Source of the DNA: M3007 sp043764095
GTDB lineage: Bacteria > Bacteroidota > Bacteroidia > Chitinophagales > Saprospiraceae
DNA length: 64,000 nt
Assembly: GCA_043764095.1 (NCBI GenBank)
Contig: JAYUKX010000197.1
Coordinates: 124,001 to 188,000, forward strand
Direction of reading: 5' to 3'
Positions 44,860-56,400 of this stretch are shown here, one piece after another. Below the pieces are notes generated by a model. The model worked only from the letters and a program-made list of their open reading frames with translations, was not told the DNA's origin and did no database searches. A program made the translations under genes and the position numbers. Numbering within the stretch: the stretch's first letter is position 1; each line of letters begins with the position of its first letter.

Positions 44860-46051
44860 TATTGAAAAGCATCATGGCATTACAGCCGACTAAAACTATG
44901 ATTTGGGTAAAAGCAAAAAAGCGCAATATGGTTAATAAAGACCCGCCAATAGTAGATAAATACCAGCATATCATCATTGTAATGGCCATTAAAAATGAAG
45001 TTACAAAGTAGAGATGTACTTTTCCAATGACAAAAAAGCCCATCATGGTCGGGTTGCTTAAAAACTTGATAGCGGCCCAAAGTGCAATGATGGAGGCAAT
45101 TTGGCCTGCAAAGTTCCAATCTTTTCCTAAAATAAAAGAAAATATTTGTGGGCCAAATAAAAATAATGGTACAAAAAAGAGAACGGCAGGAATAGCCCAT
45201 CTTAACCAATGCTTTATAATGATTTGAATATCAAACAGTTGCTGGTCAAATAAGTCGTTAAAATGGCGTAAATTATAAGGGGTTAATGCGGCTTGCACCA
45301 GCGAGAGCGGCGCGCTACAAACCCGCAGTGCCAAAAAACAAGCCGCAGACTCATAAGCACTATAGTATCGTGCAATGAAGAGTACCATGGCCTGTTCGGA
45401 GAGGCTCGCTAATAAATTACCAGCGGTGAGGTAAAATCCAGTGCTTTTATGCGATTTTAGTAGTGATTTCCATTCATTTGGTGCCCATTTTAGCGGAAAT
45501 ATGGGCAATGCAACACGGTTAAATAGTACTAAAAGCGGCACGAAACTACCCAATAACAAGGCAGGCATTAACCAATAATCTCCCCCCCAATAACATAATA
45601 TCACCGCGCCGGGATAGGTAATGGCTGCCGCCAAAAGTCGTGTTTTGTTTTGTTCCGAAAAAGCATGCGAAGCGGCCAACCAACTCATGGTTAATTGTAA
45701 AATGCCTTGCGATGAAATAATGAAATACAGGAGTAATATATCAAATGAGTAGCGCAAATTGATCCAATGCAGGGCTACCAAAAGCGGAATAACCAGGAGG
45801 GAAATGGTTAAATGCGACACTAAACCCAACTGGAACAATCCTGATCGCTCTTCGGGTGTTTTGGCTTGGTACAGCGCAATATCGGTGCGTAATTGAGAAA
45901 AAGAAAGCACCATATTGGTCACCACCAACGCAATACTCCAATCGCTGATGGCTGCCGGGGAATACAGTCGCGTGATGATAGGGATACACCCAAAGGTCAT
46001 GGCTTGCGCGAGGATATTGCCCAATAAAAGGCGGGGAAGGACTTTTGACAT
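44816..46051 (-). CDS. Oligosaccharide flippase (Wzx/MOP-like)
   Basis: This 411-residue polytopic membrane protein has 12-14 hydrophobic segments and the N-terminal LLLGNILAQAMTFGCIPIIT-type start of O-antigen flippases, with RLYSPAAISDW. It likely moves lipid-linked sugar units across the inner membrane. The overlap with the glycosyltransferase suggests a polysaccharide assembly unit; no polymerase is visible in the window. Confidence 0.88.
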   Translation of the reverse strand: MSKVLPRLLLGNILAQAMTFGCIPIITRLYSPAAISDWSIALVVTNMVLSFSQLRTDIALYQAKTPEERSGLFQLGLVSHLTISLLVIPLLVALHWINLRYSFDILLLYFIISSQGILQLTMSWLAASHAFSEQNKTRLLAAAITYPGAVILCYWGGDYWLMPALLLGSFVPLLVLFNRVALPIFPLKWAPNEWKSLLKSHKSTGFYLTAGNLLASLSEQAMVLFIARYYSAYESAACFLALRVCSAPLSLVQAALTPYNLRHFNDLFDQQLFDIQIIIKHWLRWAIPAVLFFVPLFLFGPQIFSFILGKDWNFAGQIASIIALWAAIKFLSNPTMMGFFVIGKVHLYFVTSFLMAITMMICWYLSTIGGSLLTILRFFAFTQIIVLVGCNAMMLFNIDQKFNAHRSTKRY

Positions 46052-46246
46052 AAATTGGGAGGAAGGGCAAAATTACGTCAAAAATATGATTTTATGGCTG
46101 TATCGTTTGAGTTCATAGCAAAATTTAAGGATTTAGATCCAATTCATATGCTTTTAGGGATTGGATGCTACAATTTATTGGTTAGTGTGAAGGAGGCCAT
46201 TATTATAGTATTTATATTATTGAAGAAAAATAATATTGAAATAATA

Positions 46247-46275
46247 TTGTGGAATGTAAAAAATACGTATATTTG
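46247..46275 (+). promoter_or_regulatory. Bacteroidota promoter of the repeat-containing lipoprotein
   Basis: TTG (46247-46249), 18-bp spacer and TATATTTG (46268-46275). Its predicted start point near 46282 lies downstream of the only in-frame start codon of the long frame (GTG 46249). ATG 46304 is the first start in the transcript. This bears on the frame problem of the next gene. The rest of the gap from 46052 shows nothing further. Confidence 0.65.
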
Positions 46276-46303
46276 CATATTATTTCACAAAAAAATTTCA
46301 ATT

Positions 46304-47493
46304 ATGAAAAAAATTACCACATCTTCGCGGCTCTTCGCGGCTCTTCGCGGCTCTTCGCGGTCTTAGTAGTAATACTATTTGTATTTGCTTGTAAGAAAGA
46401 CGTTCAAAGTATCAAAGATATTCCTATATCTGAAAATCAGATGAATATGGTTTCTGAACGAGAAATTACCCCTGTAACTAAGTCTTGGTTAATTAATTAT
46501 CAGGCAGATTTGAAGCAGGTTCTTTTAGACCAAAATATCTCAACTGTTTATACTCCATCTCAAATGGTTGCTGGGGCTGAAGCGTTGATTAATATTTCGG
46601 CTAATACGGTTGGATCAAGACTAATCTACAAAATGAAAACTAATTCTTTTCAGGTTAATCTTTCTAATGATGAATATGCGTTAAAATATATTTATTCACA
46701 GTCTTACCAAATTTATAGAAATCACTACTTATTATTTGATACAACTAAAGCGCGCCCTGTTTTGATTGATATTAAGTTAGACTCTGTCAAAAATAATATA
46801 GGTTATGTTTCTACTAAAACTATCATAGGTCTAATTGATGTGTGTGCTGTCCAACATAAAACAGTTTTGGCCAACGAACCTTGTGCTACGGCCTTTTCGG
46901 ATGATGAAGGGTATCGCGTAGGTGGTGGAGATGAGGAATTAGAATTAGCCAGTTCTTGGGACAATCCAATGTGTAATAATTCATGTGGAAGTGCCGAGCC
47001 ATGTCAAGCTGGGCCAACAACTGCTTACGAAGCAGTTGAAGAACGCATAAATTTTAATTATGCGACTAATAACCCTCCCACACCTCCATCCGGCTACTAT
47101 TTTACGGGTACTTACACTAATGTTATTTGTGATAATTTTGTTGATTTTAGCTTTGCAGTAGAAACTTGTGGCCTGACGAATCAAACAATCGGTACTTGTC
47201 TGCAAGCAGACCCTTCTGATCCCAATATTGATCCACTTAATTGTCTTTATTGCACCATTTACTCCAAGTTAGAAGATAATGAATCACCATTTCTGATACC
47301 TCCAGGTTGTCATTTTGTATCGCTTAACCTTGGAATTTGGTACTGTGGATGTGGAGAAGATGTTTTTTGCGATTATTTAGCTAATAAGGTAGTTGGGAAT
47401 ATTTGTTATGGCAAACCAGTTTTCAAAAAGAAATTCCCTGGAGTATGGGAAAATCCCATAGACGTACTTATTCCAGACATGTCAATGGATTAA
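46304..47493 (+). CDS. Putative phase-variable lipoprotein, out of frame as assembled
   Basis: The long open frame (through 47493) encodes a lipoprotein-type N-terminus (RLFAVLVVILFVFACKKD, lipobox before Cys) and about 380 mature residues with many Cys and no recognised domain. The best start, ATG 46304 after an A-rich leader, reads MKKITTSSRLFAALRGSSRS then stops at 46366. It enters a four-copy 10-bp repeat in a different frame. Adding one copy (or removing two) would join ATG and lipoprotein in frame. The only start in the long frame is GTG 46249, upstream of the predicted transcript start. It is an OFF allele, or an assembly error in the repeat. Confidence 0.7.
46321..46364 (+). repeat. 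Four-copy 10-bp tandem repeat in a signal-peptide region
   Basis: The unit CTCTTCGCGG occurs three times exactly (46331-46360), preceded by ATCTTCGCGG (46321-46330) and followed by a partial TCTT. A 10-bp unit changes reading frame with each gain or loss. Confidence 0.95.
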
Positions 47494-47546
47494 AATATTT
47501 ATAAACTTGGGGGAGTATGGTATTGCTCCCCCTTATTTTTCTAATT

Positions 47547-49019
47547 ATGAGAACTATATTTTTTACTATTTATTTATTTATGCCTACTTTTTTGGCTGCC
47601 CAAGTTCCGGATACGATTTTGAGCATTTTTTCCCCCGACGATATAACAACTACTTGGATCAATGAAATGACCCCTGTCAGTCATAATAAGGTGGTTTGTA
47701 ACAAGGCGGTACCGAATAGTTTTGAGGCCATTGTTACCAATAACAAAGGGGAATTGTTGTATCGGAGAGCAGCAGGGGAGGTGGACGGATTTACACTCAA
47801 ATTTAATTCTTATGTTTTTGATGATAACGACCGTTATGTATTTATGTGCAACGCTGAAAAGGACGGTAAATCCTATTTTTTGACTGTGGCTTTTGATACT
47901 ACTTTGCAAAATGGATCTGTTATTGATACCCTGCAATTGCAGAACAATGTAGGTATGAATTTTAATGTGGTTAGGTTTAATGAGTATAAAGATATTTGGG
48001 AAGGATTCGGTATTTTGAGAAATGATGCCAATCAATCGATACTTCAAAATATATATATTGCCTTAGATAACGCCTACCATTTTCAGCAATATGAATATAT
48101 TGATTTTGGCTCGAAAGTATATGTTAATGGCAATTATCAGCGGCAGCATATCATCGATTTTTTTTGGTACGAACCAACGCATTCTTACATTTTAGCATCC
48201 GCGAATACTTATACGATGATTGTGGATACAAATTTTAATGTAGTATATTCGAACCGTCTGCTTTATACGCTGGTTGAAAACAATATTACAAACAACTATA
48301 ATTTACAGATTCAGAGTTCTCAAGTAAAAGATAATGGTGAGGTGGTTTGTTATATTGGGGCATTTTTTGGTTTAAGTTCCCTTATTACCTTGGATATTCA
48401 GGCGGATACTGTTTCGGTTGATCAGGTATATCCCCTCAATGGGCCTAATGATCCTCTTTTGGGTATTGGTATTTTAACACAAATGCGCGTGGACAATGAT
48501 GGAAATTATATTATTTCTGGAAATGATGCCCCTTCCTCTGGTGCTACCAATAATATGATTATTGCTAAGTATTCCACTGATTTCAAAAGAATATGGGCAA
48601 TCAAGTATAAATCAGAAGGGCGCGGTTACAATATTTGGGATATGGATATTGACGAACATAATGATATTTATGTTGCGGGAATGTGCTTTAACCATTTTGG
48701 GGCTGGTACTGTAAATGGTTATTTGTTCAAGGTTTTTTCTGATGGACAACTTACTTCGGATACGTACAGTCCGTATAGTTCTAGCGAGGAGTGGCATATT
48801 ATACCCAATCCTGTTTATGATAAAATATGTTTGCAAACTGATGTAGCGCAAGTAGAAAGTATCAAGGTGACTGGTTTGGATGGTCGAGTATTAATATATC
48901 AATTATTATCACAACCCTGCTTGTACTTAGAGCATGAATTACCTGCTGGAATGTATATTTCTGAGTGGGTTTTGGACGGAGGAAAACATATTGTAGCACC
49001 TATTATTATTGGTAAGTAA
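47547..49019 (+). CDS. Secreted T9SS (type A) cargo of unknown function
   Basis: From ATG 47547 the protein has about 490 residues with a signal peptide (TIFFTIYLFMPTFLAAQ). The central part has propeller-like strands (DGNYIISGNDAPSSGATNN, DIYVAGMCFNHFGAG). A type A T9SS sorting domain ends the protein (WHIIPNPVYDKICLQTD, ELPAGMYISEWVLDGG). Its repeat style is similar to the 12952 protein. It is 53 bp behind the lipoprotein and may be cotranscribed. Confidence 0.82.
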   Translation: MRTIFFTIYLFMPTFLAAQVPDTILSIFSPDDITTTWINEMTPVSHNKVVCNKAVPNSFEAIVTNNKGELLYRRAAGEVDGFTLKFNSYVFDDNDRYVFMCNAEKDGKSYFLTVAFDTTLQNGSVIDTLQLQNNVGMNFNVVRFNEYKDIWEGFGILRNDANQSILQNIYIALDNAYHFQQYEYIDFGSKVYVNGNYQRQHIIDFFWYEPTHSYILASANTYTMIVDTNFNVVYSNRLLYTLVENNITNNYNLQIQSSQVKDNGEVVCYIGAFFGLSSLITLDIQADTVSVDQVYPLNGPNDPLLGIGILTQMRVDNDGNYIISGNDAPSSGATNNMIIAKYSTDFKRIWAIKYKSEGRGYNIWDMDIDEHNDIYVAGMCFNHFGAGTVNGYLFKVFSDGQLTSDTYSPYSSSEEWHIIPNPVYDKICLQTDVAQVESIKVTGLDGRVLIYQLLSQPCLYLEHELPAGMYISEWVLDGGKHIVAPIIIGK

Positions 49020-49090
49020 TTATGTCTTGTCACTTCCAAATGTGTCAATTGTAAAAAAACACATTTGGAAGTGGACATCCCCCCCCCAAT

Positions 49091-49864
49091 CTACCGCTGC
49101 ACGATCTGCACCTGTTTTACCCCAATCTTTCCTTTTTCTGTTTTTATTTGTACCCAATACGAGCCAGACGATAATTCAGAAAGGTCGATGCTTTGGTTGG
49201 CTTGTTGCGATAGATTTAAACTCTTGACTATTTTACCGCTTTGGTCGGTGACGCTCAATAGGGTAGGGTAGTCATCGGGTTCTTCAAAGTTAAGTTGAAT
49301 GATACCGGTACTTGGGTTTGGACTGATTTGAAATTGTGCCGTGATTTTTTCGGCAGAATGGGCAAGCGCCGTCACTTCATTGGCATTGATCAGTCGTACT
49401 AATTCCGCAAAATTGTTCAATTCTACTACACCAGAGAAGCAAATCAGTACAAATTCTTCTTCCGATGCTACAATAACGACTAGATCTGTCACGGTACTTT
49501 CTTCGCTTTTGGCCAGTATTTTTACATTATCCTTGCCATCGCGGACGGTGAGTAATTCGTCGAAATCTTCATTAGGTGCCAATTCAAGTGCTTCCCTAAA
49601 CAATTGTTTGGATTGGTCGGTTTTTTCAGCAGCCAACATGCTTAGGCTACCCAGGTTTTTTACAATTTTTTGTACTTGTTTCCAGTCGGAGTCTTTGATG
49701 TCGGTTTTCATCGTGGATTCAAACAAATCTTTACTCAGGAAAGCGTACGTAAAGCCGCTCTCTTTTTTGTACTTGTTGATAAAATCGTTGAAGGGTTGCT
49801 CTTGGGCAAAAAGAGCGCAGTTCATCAGCAAGGCGGCTGATAATAATAGATACATTTTTTTCAT
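49091..49864 (-). CDS. DUF4252 protein with T9SS type A tail
   Basis: This 257-residue protein has a signal peptide (YLLLSAALLMNCALFAQ). A DUF4252-type domain spans residues 20-170 (FNDFINKYKKESGFTYAFLS, then DLVVIVASEEEFVLICFSG), a family of unknown function in Bacteroidota. It then has an added type A T9SS tail (QFQISPNPSTGIIQLNF, ELSSGSYWVQIKTEKG). DUF4252 proteins usually lack this tail, so this is an unusual fusion. A run of nine C lies just beyond its stop. Confidence 0.85.
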   Translation of the reverse strand: MKKMYLLLSAALLMNCALFAQEQPFNDFINKYKKESGFTYAFLSKDLFESTMKTDIKDSDWKQVQKIVKNLGSLSMLAAEKTDQSKQLFREALELAPNEDFDELLTVRDGKDNVKILAKSEESTVTDLVVIVASEEEFVLICFSGVVELNNFAELVRLINANEVTALAHSAEKITAQFQISPNPSTGIIQLNFEEPDDYPTLLSVTDQSGKIVKSLNLSQQANQSIDLSELSSGSYWVQIKTEKGKIGVKQVQIVQR

Positions 49865-50143
49865 AGCAATTATTTTAAAAATGAAAGGTATGGGTACGAG
49901 ACGGATGTGTGGGTGGGAATGTTACAGGAGATGATTACAGCCATCTACTTTTTCTTTTGAGAAAGATGCTTTTGCACACTTTTAAATCTTAAAAAAATTG
50001 CGGTGCTGTACTAGGCACGTTCTAAAAAGTCAGAGATCTGAATCGTATTCAAGATTTATTTGCGGCATGTAAGTAGCGCAAACAGATAAGATGTATTGCC
50101 AAAACCCAAAGAGGCAGTAGAAAAAATTAATTTGTTAATGCTC
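49865..50143 (+). other. Gene-free gap upstream of the toxin locus
   Basis: I see no gene, tRNA or strong hairpin here. The sequence becomes AT-rich toward the promoter at 50144. Confidence 0.4.
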
Positions 50144-50175
50144 TTGCATATATGAAACACATTACCGTATATTTG
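50144..50175 (+). promoter_or_regulatory. Promoter of the Tc-toxin-like locus
   Basis: TTG (50144-50146), 21-bp spacer and TATATTTG (50168-50175) fit the Bacteroidota consensus. It is about 230 bp upstream of the giant TcB-TcC gene, leaving an unusually long leader. The same TATATTTG box is seen at the lipoprotein promoter (46268). Confidence 0.65.
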
Positions 50176-50216
50176 CAACCTACTTAAATAGTTTGACCAT
50201 TTATTTCCAAATTACA

Positions 50217-50381
50217 ATGACCACCTTTATACGCTTTTTCCATTTACATTTCATTAACACTTATTGCGCGTTTTACAACGGGTTGGTTAGTTGTGTTTGC
50301 GACAAAGTAAGTGATGGTGACAATGCAGGTTTTCACGCAATGGAGGGATATTGTGAGGGAGTAACGGTGAGCCCACATTAG
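50217..50381 (+). CDS. Possible small ORF in the toxin-locus leader
   Basis: This 54-codon frame from ATG 50217 ends 25 bp before the TcB-TcC start. The product (MTTFIRFFHLHFINTYCAFY, then NGLVSCVCDKVSD) has a hydrophobic, aromatic N-terminus and three Cys. No family is recognised. It might be a leader ORF or chance. Confidence 0.2.
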   Translation: MTTFIRFFHLHFINTYCAFYNGLVSCVCDKVSDGDNAGFHAMEGYCEGVTVSPH

Positions 50382-50406
50382 AAGCAAAAAGACGTAAAAA
50401 AATCCA

Positions 50407-53400
50407 ATGCAGAAAAATGAAAAAAATATTATTCAGGGAAGTTCTTCAGTAAACAAACTTACAGAGGAGCGTGCCACCAAAAGTAACGCTATTGAGGTAC
50501 CCTCCGTCTCCCTGCCTAAAGGCGGTGGGGCCATCAAAGGCATAGACGAAAAGTTTCAGGTGAATCCTTCCAATGGCACAGCCTCTTTTTCCATTCCTTT
50601 GCCTGTGGCTAATGCAAGAGGGGCAATACCTCAATTGGCGCTATCATACAATTCCGGCAGCGGCAACAGCATTTTTGGATTAGGTTGGAACGTGAGCCTG
50701 CCTTCTATCCGGCGAAAGACCGATAAGGGTTTGCCAATGTATTTGGACGGTGTCGAATCTGATACCTTTTTGTTTTCTGAAGCGGAGGATTTAGTATCTG
50801 AATTTCGCAACGCGGCGGATGGCAGTTTTATCCCGGATGGCCAAGGCGGTTACGCCATTAAAGAGCAGGATTCGTCCGATAACCTCTGGAAAATCCGCTA
50901 TTATCGCCCCCGTATCGAAGGTCTGTTTGCGCGAATTGAGCGTTGGATGGAAAAAAGCAGCGGCATTATCCGTTGGAGGGTTATCACTAAAGAAAATGTA
51001 ACAACCCTTTTCGGATGGTCGGCTTTATCACGGCTTTCCGACCCTGAGAAAGACCATAGGGTTTTTGAATGGTTGCCGGAGTTTGTATTCGACGACAAAG
51101 GCAATTGTGCGCATTACATCTACAAAGAGGAGAACGATGCCGGGTTTGTTGCAACGCTTTTGCACCATCGCAATCGGCGCAAAGGCGGACAACTAACCTA
51201 CACCAATCGGTACCTGTCGGAGGTTTTGTACGGCAATCGTACTCCTTATCACCAATTTGGCGATGCTTTTCCGCCTGTTTCCGACTACTTTTTTCAGACG
51301 GTATTTGATTATGGCGAATATGGAACGGAGTTGCCCATTCAACCCATAACCGACTGGGGTTTTCGTACCGACGCTTTTTCTGATTATAAGGCAGGTTTTG
51401 AAGTTCGCACGACTCGTTTGTGTCGACACGTTTTGTTATTCCATCGGTTTACAGAACTACCCGGGGGCTCGGCTTTGGTTAAATCGCTTGATTTTCAATA
51501 TGATACTAGCACGGAGCAAGATTTTATTTTCCTGACGGCTATTACTTCTACTGGTTATATCAAAAAAGCAGGCGGCAATTACACCCAAAAAAGTATGCCG
51601 CCGATGGAATTTGAATACCAGCGGCACGAATGGAGCAGAGAAGTTAAACAAATCGCGCCGGAACATCTCGCGCACGCGCCAATGGGGCTTAGCGGGCAAT
51701 ATCAGTTTACAGACTTGTTCAACGAGGGTCTTTCGGGTATCCTGACAGAGCAGGCTAATGGCTGGTATTATAAACACAATCTCGGTGAAGGGCGGTTTGC
51801 TCCTGCCAAATTGGTATCACCCAAGCCATCGTTTGCCGGATTGGGCGGCAGCCTACAATTGGCCGATCTGGATGCAGACGGCGGCAAACAATTGTCAGGA
51901 TTCAGCGGAAACATGCCGGGTTATTTTGAACTCGACGACGATAACGAATGGCATCCTTTCCGTCCCTTTGACACCTTACCCAATATTAACTTCAGCGATT
52001 CGAACACCCGGATGCTGGATTTAAATGGCGACGGCAAGCCGGAAGTACTAATCACAGAAGACAATGTGTTTACCTGGTACGAATCGCGAGGGAGAAAAGG
52101 ATTTGATAAGGCACACCGTACTTTTAAAACATTTGATGAAGAAACTGGCCCAGCAGTCGTTTTTGCCGATGTTAAGCAGACTATTTTCCTTGCCGATATG
52201 TCTGGCGATGGCCTCACTGACATTGTTCGCATTCGCAATGGCGAGGTATGTTACTGGCCCAATTTGGGTTACGGTAAATTCGGTGCCAAGGTTGGTATGG
52301 GCAACACCCCAGTGTTCGACCACCCCGACGCTTTTAATCCGGCCTATCTGCAATTGGCCGACCTCAATGGTTCAGGTACCACGGATATTGTTTATTTGGG
52401 GAAAAACAAATTCTCTTGTTGGCTCAACCTGAGCGGAAACCGCTTCGCAGCCGAGTCGTTTGAGATAAATGCTTTTCCGGAAATACACCGCGAGACAAAT
52501 ATTACAGTTACTGACCTGTTGGGCAACGGCGTGGCCTGTATCGTATGGTCCAGCCCCTTGTCCAAAGACGCGCCTTCGCCACTGCGCTACATTGACCTAA
52601 TGAACAGTAAAAAACCGCACGTTATGGTTTTTTACAAAAATAATCTAGGTAAAGAGGTACGGCTTGAATATACGCCTTCTACCAAATATTACTTAGCCGA
52701 TAAGCTGGCGGGCAAGCCCTGGATCACCAAACTGCATTTCCCGGTGCAATGCGTGTCCAAAACGGAAACCCGCGACCGCATTTCCGGGTATCGCTTCGCT
52801 ACCGAATACAGCTACCACCACGGCTACTACGACCACCCCGAACGCGAATTTCGCGGTTTCGGTCGCGTGGAACAGCGCGACGCAGAGGTATTCGACCATT
52901 TTGTAAAGGGCGATTCTAGCAATGTGGTCGAGCGGGCGCTGCATCAAGACCCTGCGCTGACTAAAACCTGGTTCCACACGGGCGCTTTCCTGCGCAAGGA
53001 CAAAATCCTGAACCAATTTGACCACGAACACTGGCACAGGGAATTGGAGCGGGCGGGTTTCCTTGCTACATCTCATCCTGAAGTTCCGCTAACCGACGCC
53101 CGCATCACAACGGCGGAAGGGTTTCCAGCCGACTTTGTAGAAAACATGGATTCTATTTACTGGCAGCAAGCCTTGCGCGCCTGCAAGGGTATGGCCCTGC
53201 GGACAGAGACTTTTGCCTTGGACGGCGCAGAAACGGGCAATTTACAGCAGGAAATGACTCCGTTTACAGTGGGTACGCACAATTGCTTTATCGAGATGAT
53301 ACAGCCGCGTGGACAAAATCAGCACGCCGTTTTTGTGGTAAAAGAAAGCGAGGCGATTACCTACAATTACGAACGCGATCCTGCCGACCCGCGCATTGCC

Positions 53401-56400
53401 CACAACCTGAACCTTAAAATGGATGCCTACGGCAATATATTAGAATCGGCAGCGGTGGTTTATCCGCGCCGCTTGCCCGACGCATCCCTGCCCGCCGAAA
53501 CACAGCAGGCGCAGGCCGAAACGCATATTATTTTTACCAAAAACCAATATACTAATGATGTTGAAAGCCCCGATGCCTGGCGTTTGCGCCTGCCCTCCGA
53601 GGTCGAAACATTTGCGCTGAAAGGCGTGGCCAAAACAGGAGACTTTTACGCCATTGACGATTTTGAACATGCGCTGTCGAACGACCCAACACGAGCAGTG
53701 GAGGTTGCCTATCACGAACACGATACAACTTCATCACTTGGCATCATACAAAGGCGGAAAATAGAACATATTCGCAGCATTTTTTACCGGAACGACCTGG
53801 CAGGCGCTTTGCCGCTCCATGCTTTGGAGTCGCGGGCAATACCTTTTGAAAATTATCAATTGGCTTATACGCCTGCGCTGCTCAGCCATATTTTTGGCAC
53901 TAGAGTTAACGATGCGCTGATGACGGAAGGACGTTTTGCAGATAGCGAGGGTGACAGTAACTGGTGGATTCGTTCGGGCACGACGCAGTTTTTAAGAGAA
54001 GAAGATGAGGAAACGGAAATCGATGCCCAAAATCGTTTTTTTACCCCGATTTCCTTCACCGACCCCTACGGAGCGGTGACCCAGGTGCGCTACTACGGAA
54101 CCTACTTTTTGTTTATAGAAGAAACCGAAGACGAATTGGGTAATATTGTGCGAATAATGCAGTTCAACTTCCGCACTCTCTCGCCGCAGCGGATGCGCGA
54201 CCCCAATCTCAATTTTTCCGAAGTTCTCACCGACGAATTGGGTTTGGTGAAAGCGATGGCACTTTCGGGTAAAGGGGCAGATGCCGACGACATCAGCGGC
54301 CTGAACGAAGCGACAGAAGCGGCAGAGCAGACGGCTGTATTGGATTTCTTTGCCTCTCCGGATTCCGTAGCGCTTACGGCGCGCGGTAACAACCTGCTTG
54401 AACATGCCACGGCGCGATTTGTGTATGATTTTGACGTATATCGCAATACGGGCAAACCCGCCGTAGTCGCAGCCATTATGCGCGAGGAGCATTTTCAAAA
54501 AAACGACAACTCGCCCGTACAACTCAGTTTTGAATACAGCAACGGCCTCGGACAAGTGGTGATGAAAAAAGTGCAAGCCGAACCGGGTATAGCCAAAAAA
54601 GCAATTCTAAACCCAGCAGATGACAGCTATGTTGTTACAGATGAAGACACTTCTGTATTGGCGTCACCACAATTGCGCTGGATCGGCAACGGTCGCACCA
54701 TACTGAACAACAAAGGCAATGCGGTCAAGCAATATGAGCCTTATTTTTCGGTCACACACCAATACGAAGACCTAAAAGAATTGGTAGAAACGGGCGTAAC
54801 GCCCTTGCTGTACTACGACGCGCCGGGGCGTTTGGTCAGGACGGAAATGCCGGATAGGACATTTACCAAAGTTGAATTTGACTCGTGGAAACAGGCCACT
54901 TATGACCAAAATGATACGGTATTGGAAAGCGAATGGTACCGACTGCGCACCAACCGACTGATCGACGCGGCCCTAATTACAGCCCTGAAAGACCCTGTAC
55001 GCGAAAAAGTTGCCGCTGATAAAGCAGCACTACACGCCAATACGCCCACTGTGCAGCATTTCGATACACTGGGGCGGCCGGTCTTGGCCATTGAGCACAA
55101 TAAAACCCTGTCTTCCGGGGCGGATGAATTTTACCTGACCATCGTCCATTTAGATATCGAGGGCAATGCGCTCGCAGTGGTAGATGCGCGGCAGAAGGCC
55201 CGGCAAATTGCCCTTGGTTTGCCCGAACCAGTATCTGTCATGCGCTATGAATATGATATGCTCGGCCACAGGGTATATCAACACAGCATGGACGCTGGCC
55301 AACGCTGGTTATTGACCAACCTGATGGGCAAGCCCCTGCGCACCTGGGACGAGCGTGGGCATGAGTTCCGGTATTTCTACGATGAGCTTCATCGCCCCAC
55401 CGAAAGCCGAGTGCTGCTGAGTGGCAACGGCGCGACCGCTCTCGACTATATTTTTGAAAAAATCATCTATGGCGAAGAGCAGATTAACGATCAAAATCGC
55501 AACCTGCGCGGGCAGATTTACCGACACTACGACACGGGCGGGCGGTTGGAAATGCCGGATTACGATTTTAAAGGCCAACCGAATTCGACTTCGCGGCGCT
55601 TGTTTTCTAAATATAAGGAAGTAGCCAACTGGACGGTAGCGAACATGGTCGCCGATCTGGAAGTGCAGGATTTTGTGTTCCAAACTGAAACAGACGCTTT
55701 GGGGCGAATATCACGGCAAGTAGCACCAGATGGCAGCGTGATTGTACCCGCTTATAATGCAGGCGGACTGCTTGAGGCCGAAAGCGTCACCCACCTTTCT
55801 CCAGCACTGACCACAACGTATATCCGCAACATAGATTACAATGAAAAAGGCCAACGCGAGCGCATCCGTTACGGCAACAACGTAACGACCCAGTTTCATT
55901 ACGACCGCGAGACCTTCCGGTTGACGCGCTTGGCCAGCCGCCGACAAAACGGGGAACTGCTGCAAGACCTGCGCTATACCTACGACCCAACGCGCAATAT
56001 CACCCACATCGAAGATTTAGCCATTCCGCCTACATTTTTTGCCAATTTCCGCACCGACGGGCTTTCGGAATACACTTATGATGCCCTGTACCGCTTAGTG
56101 GAAGCCACGGGCAGAGAAAACGGCGCAGCGCTCAACTTTGGCGCCTGCGACAATTGGAACGATAAGCCCTTCATGCACAGCATGAGTCCAGACAACACAA
56201 TGGCAGTGCGGAATTACACCCAACGCTACCAGTATGACGCTGTTGGGAATATCATGGAAATGAGGCACTTGGCAGTTGGCGGGAACTGGACCAGGACTTA
56301 TGAATACGAAACCACCAATAACCGCTTAAAAGCAACCCGTATAGGTGACAATGGCAGCCCTGCGAATTATACCCAATACCAGCACCATGCCAAGCATGGC

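Noticed and set aside
46055..46366. Open frame of 103 codons ending in the 10-bp repeats
   Set aside because: Only its end (from ATG 46304) is meaningful, as the out-of-frame start of the lipoprotein. The upstream part crosses the promoter and has no domain.
49079..49087. C9 homopolymer as a phase-variation tract
   Set aside because: It lies between two converging genes, after both stop codons, so slippage would not change either protein.
49009..49271. Two overlapping open frames opposite the DUF4252 gene
   Set aside because: They are antisense to the coding end of a clear T9SS protein.
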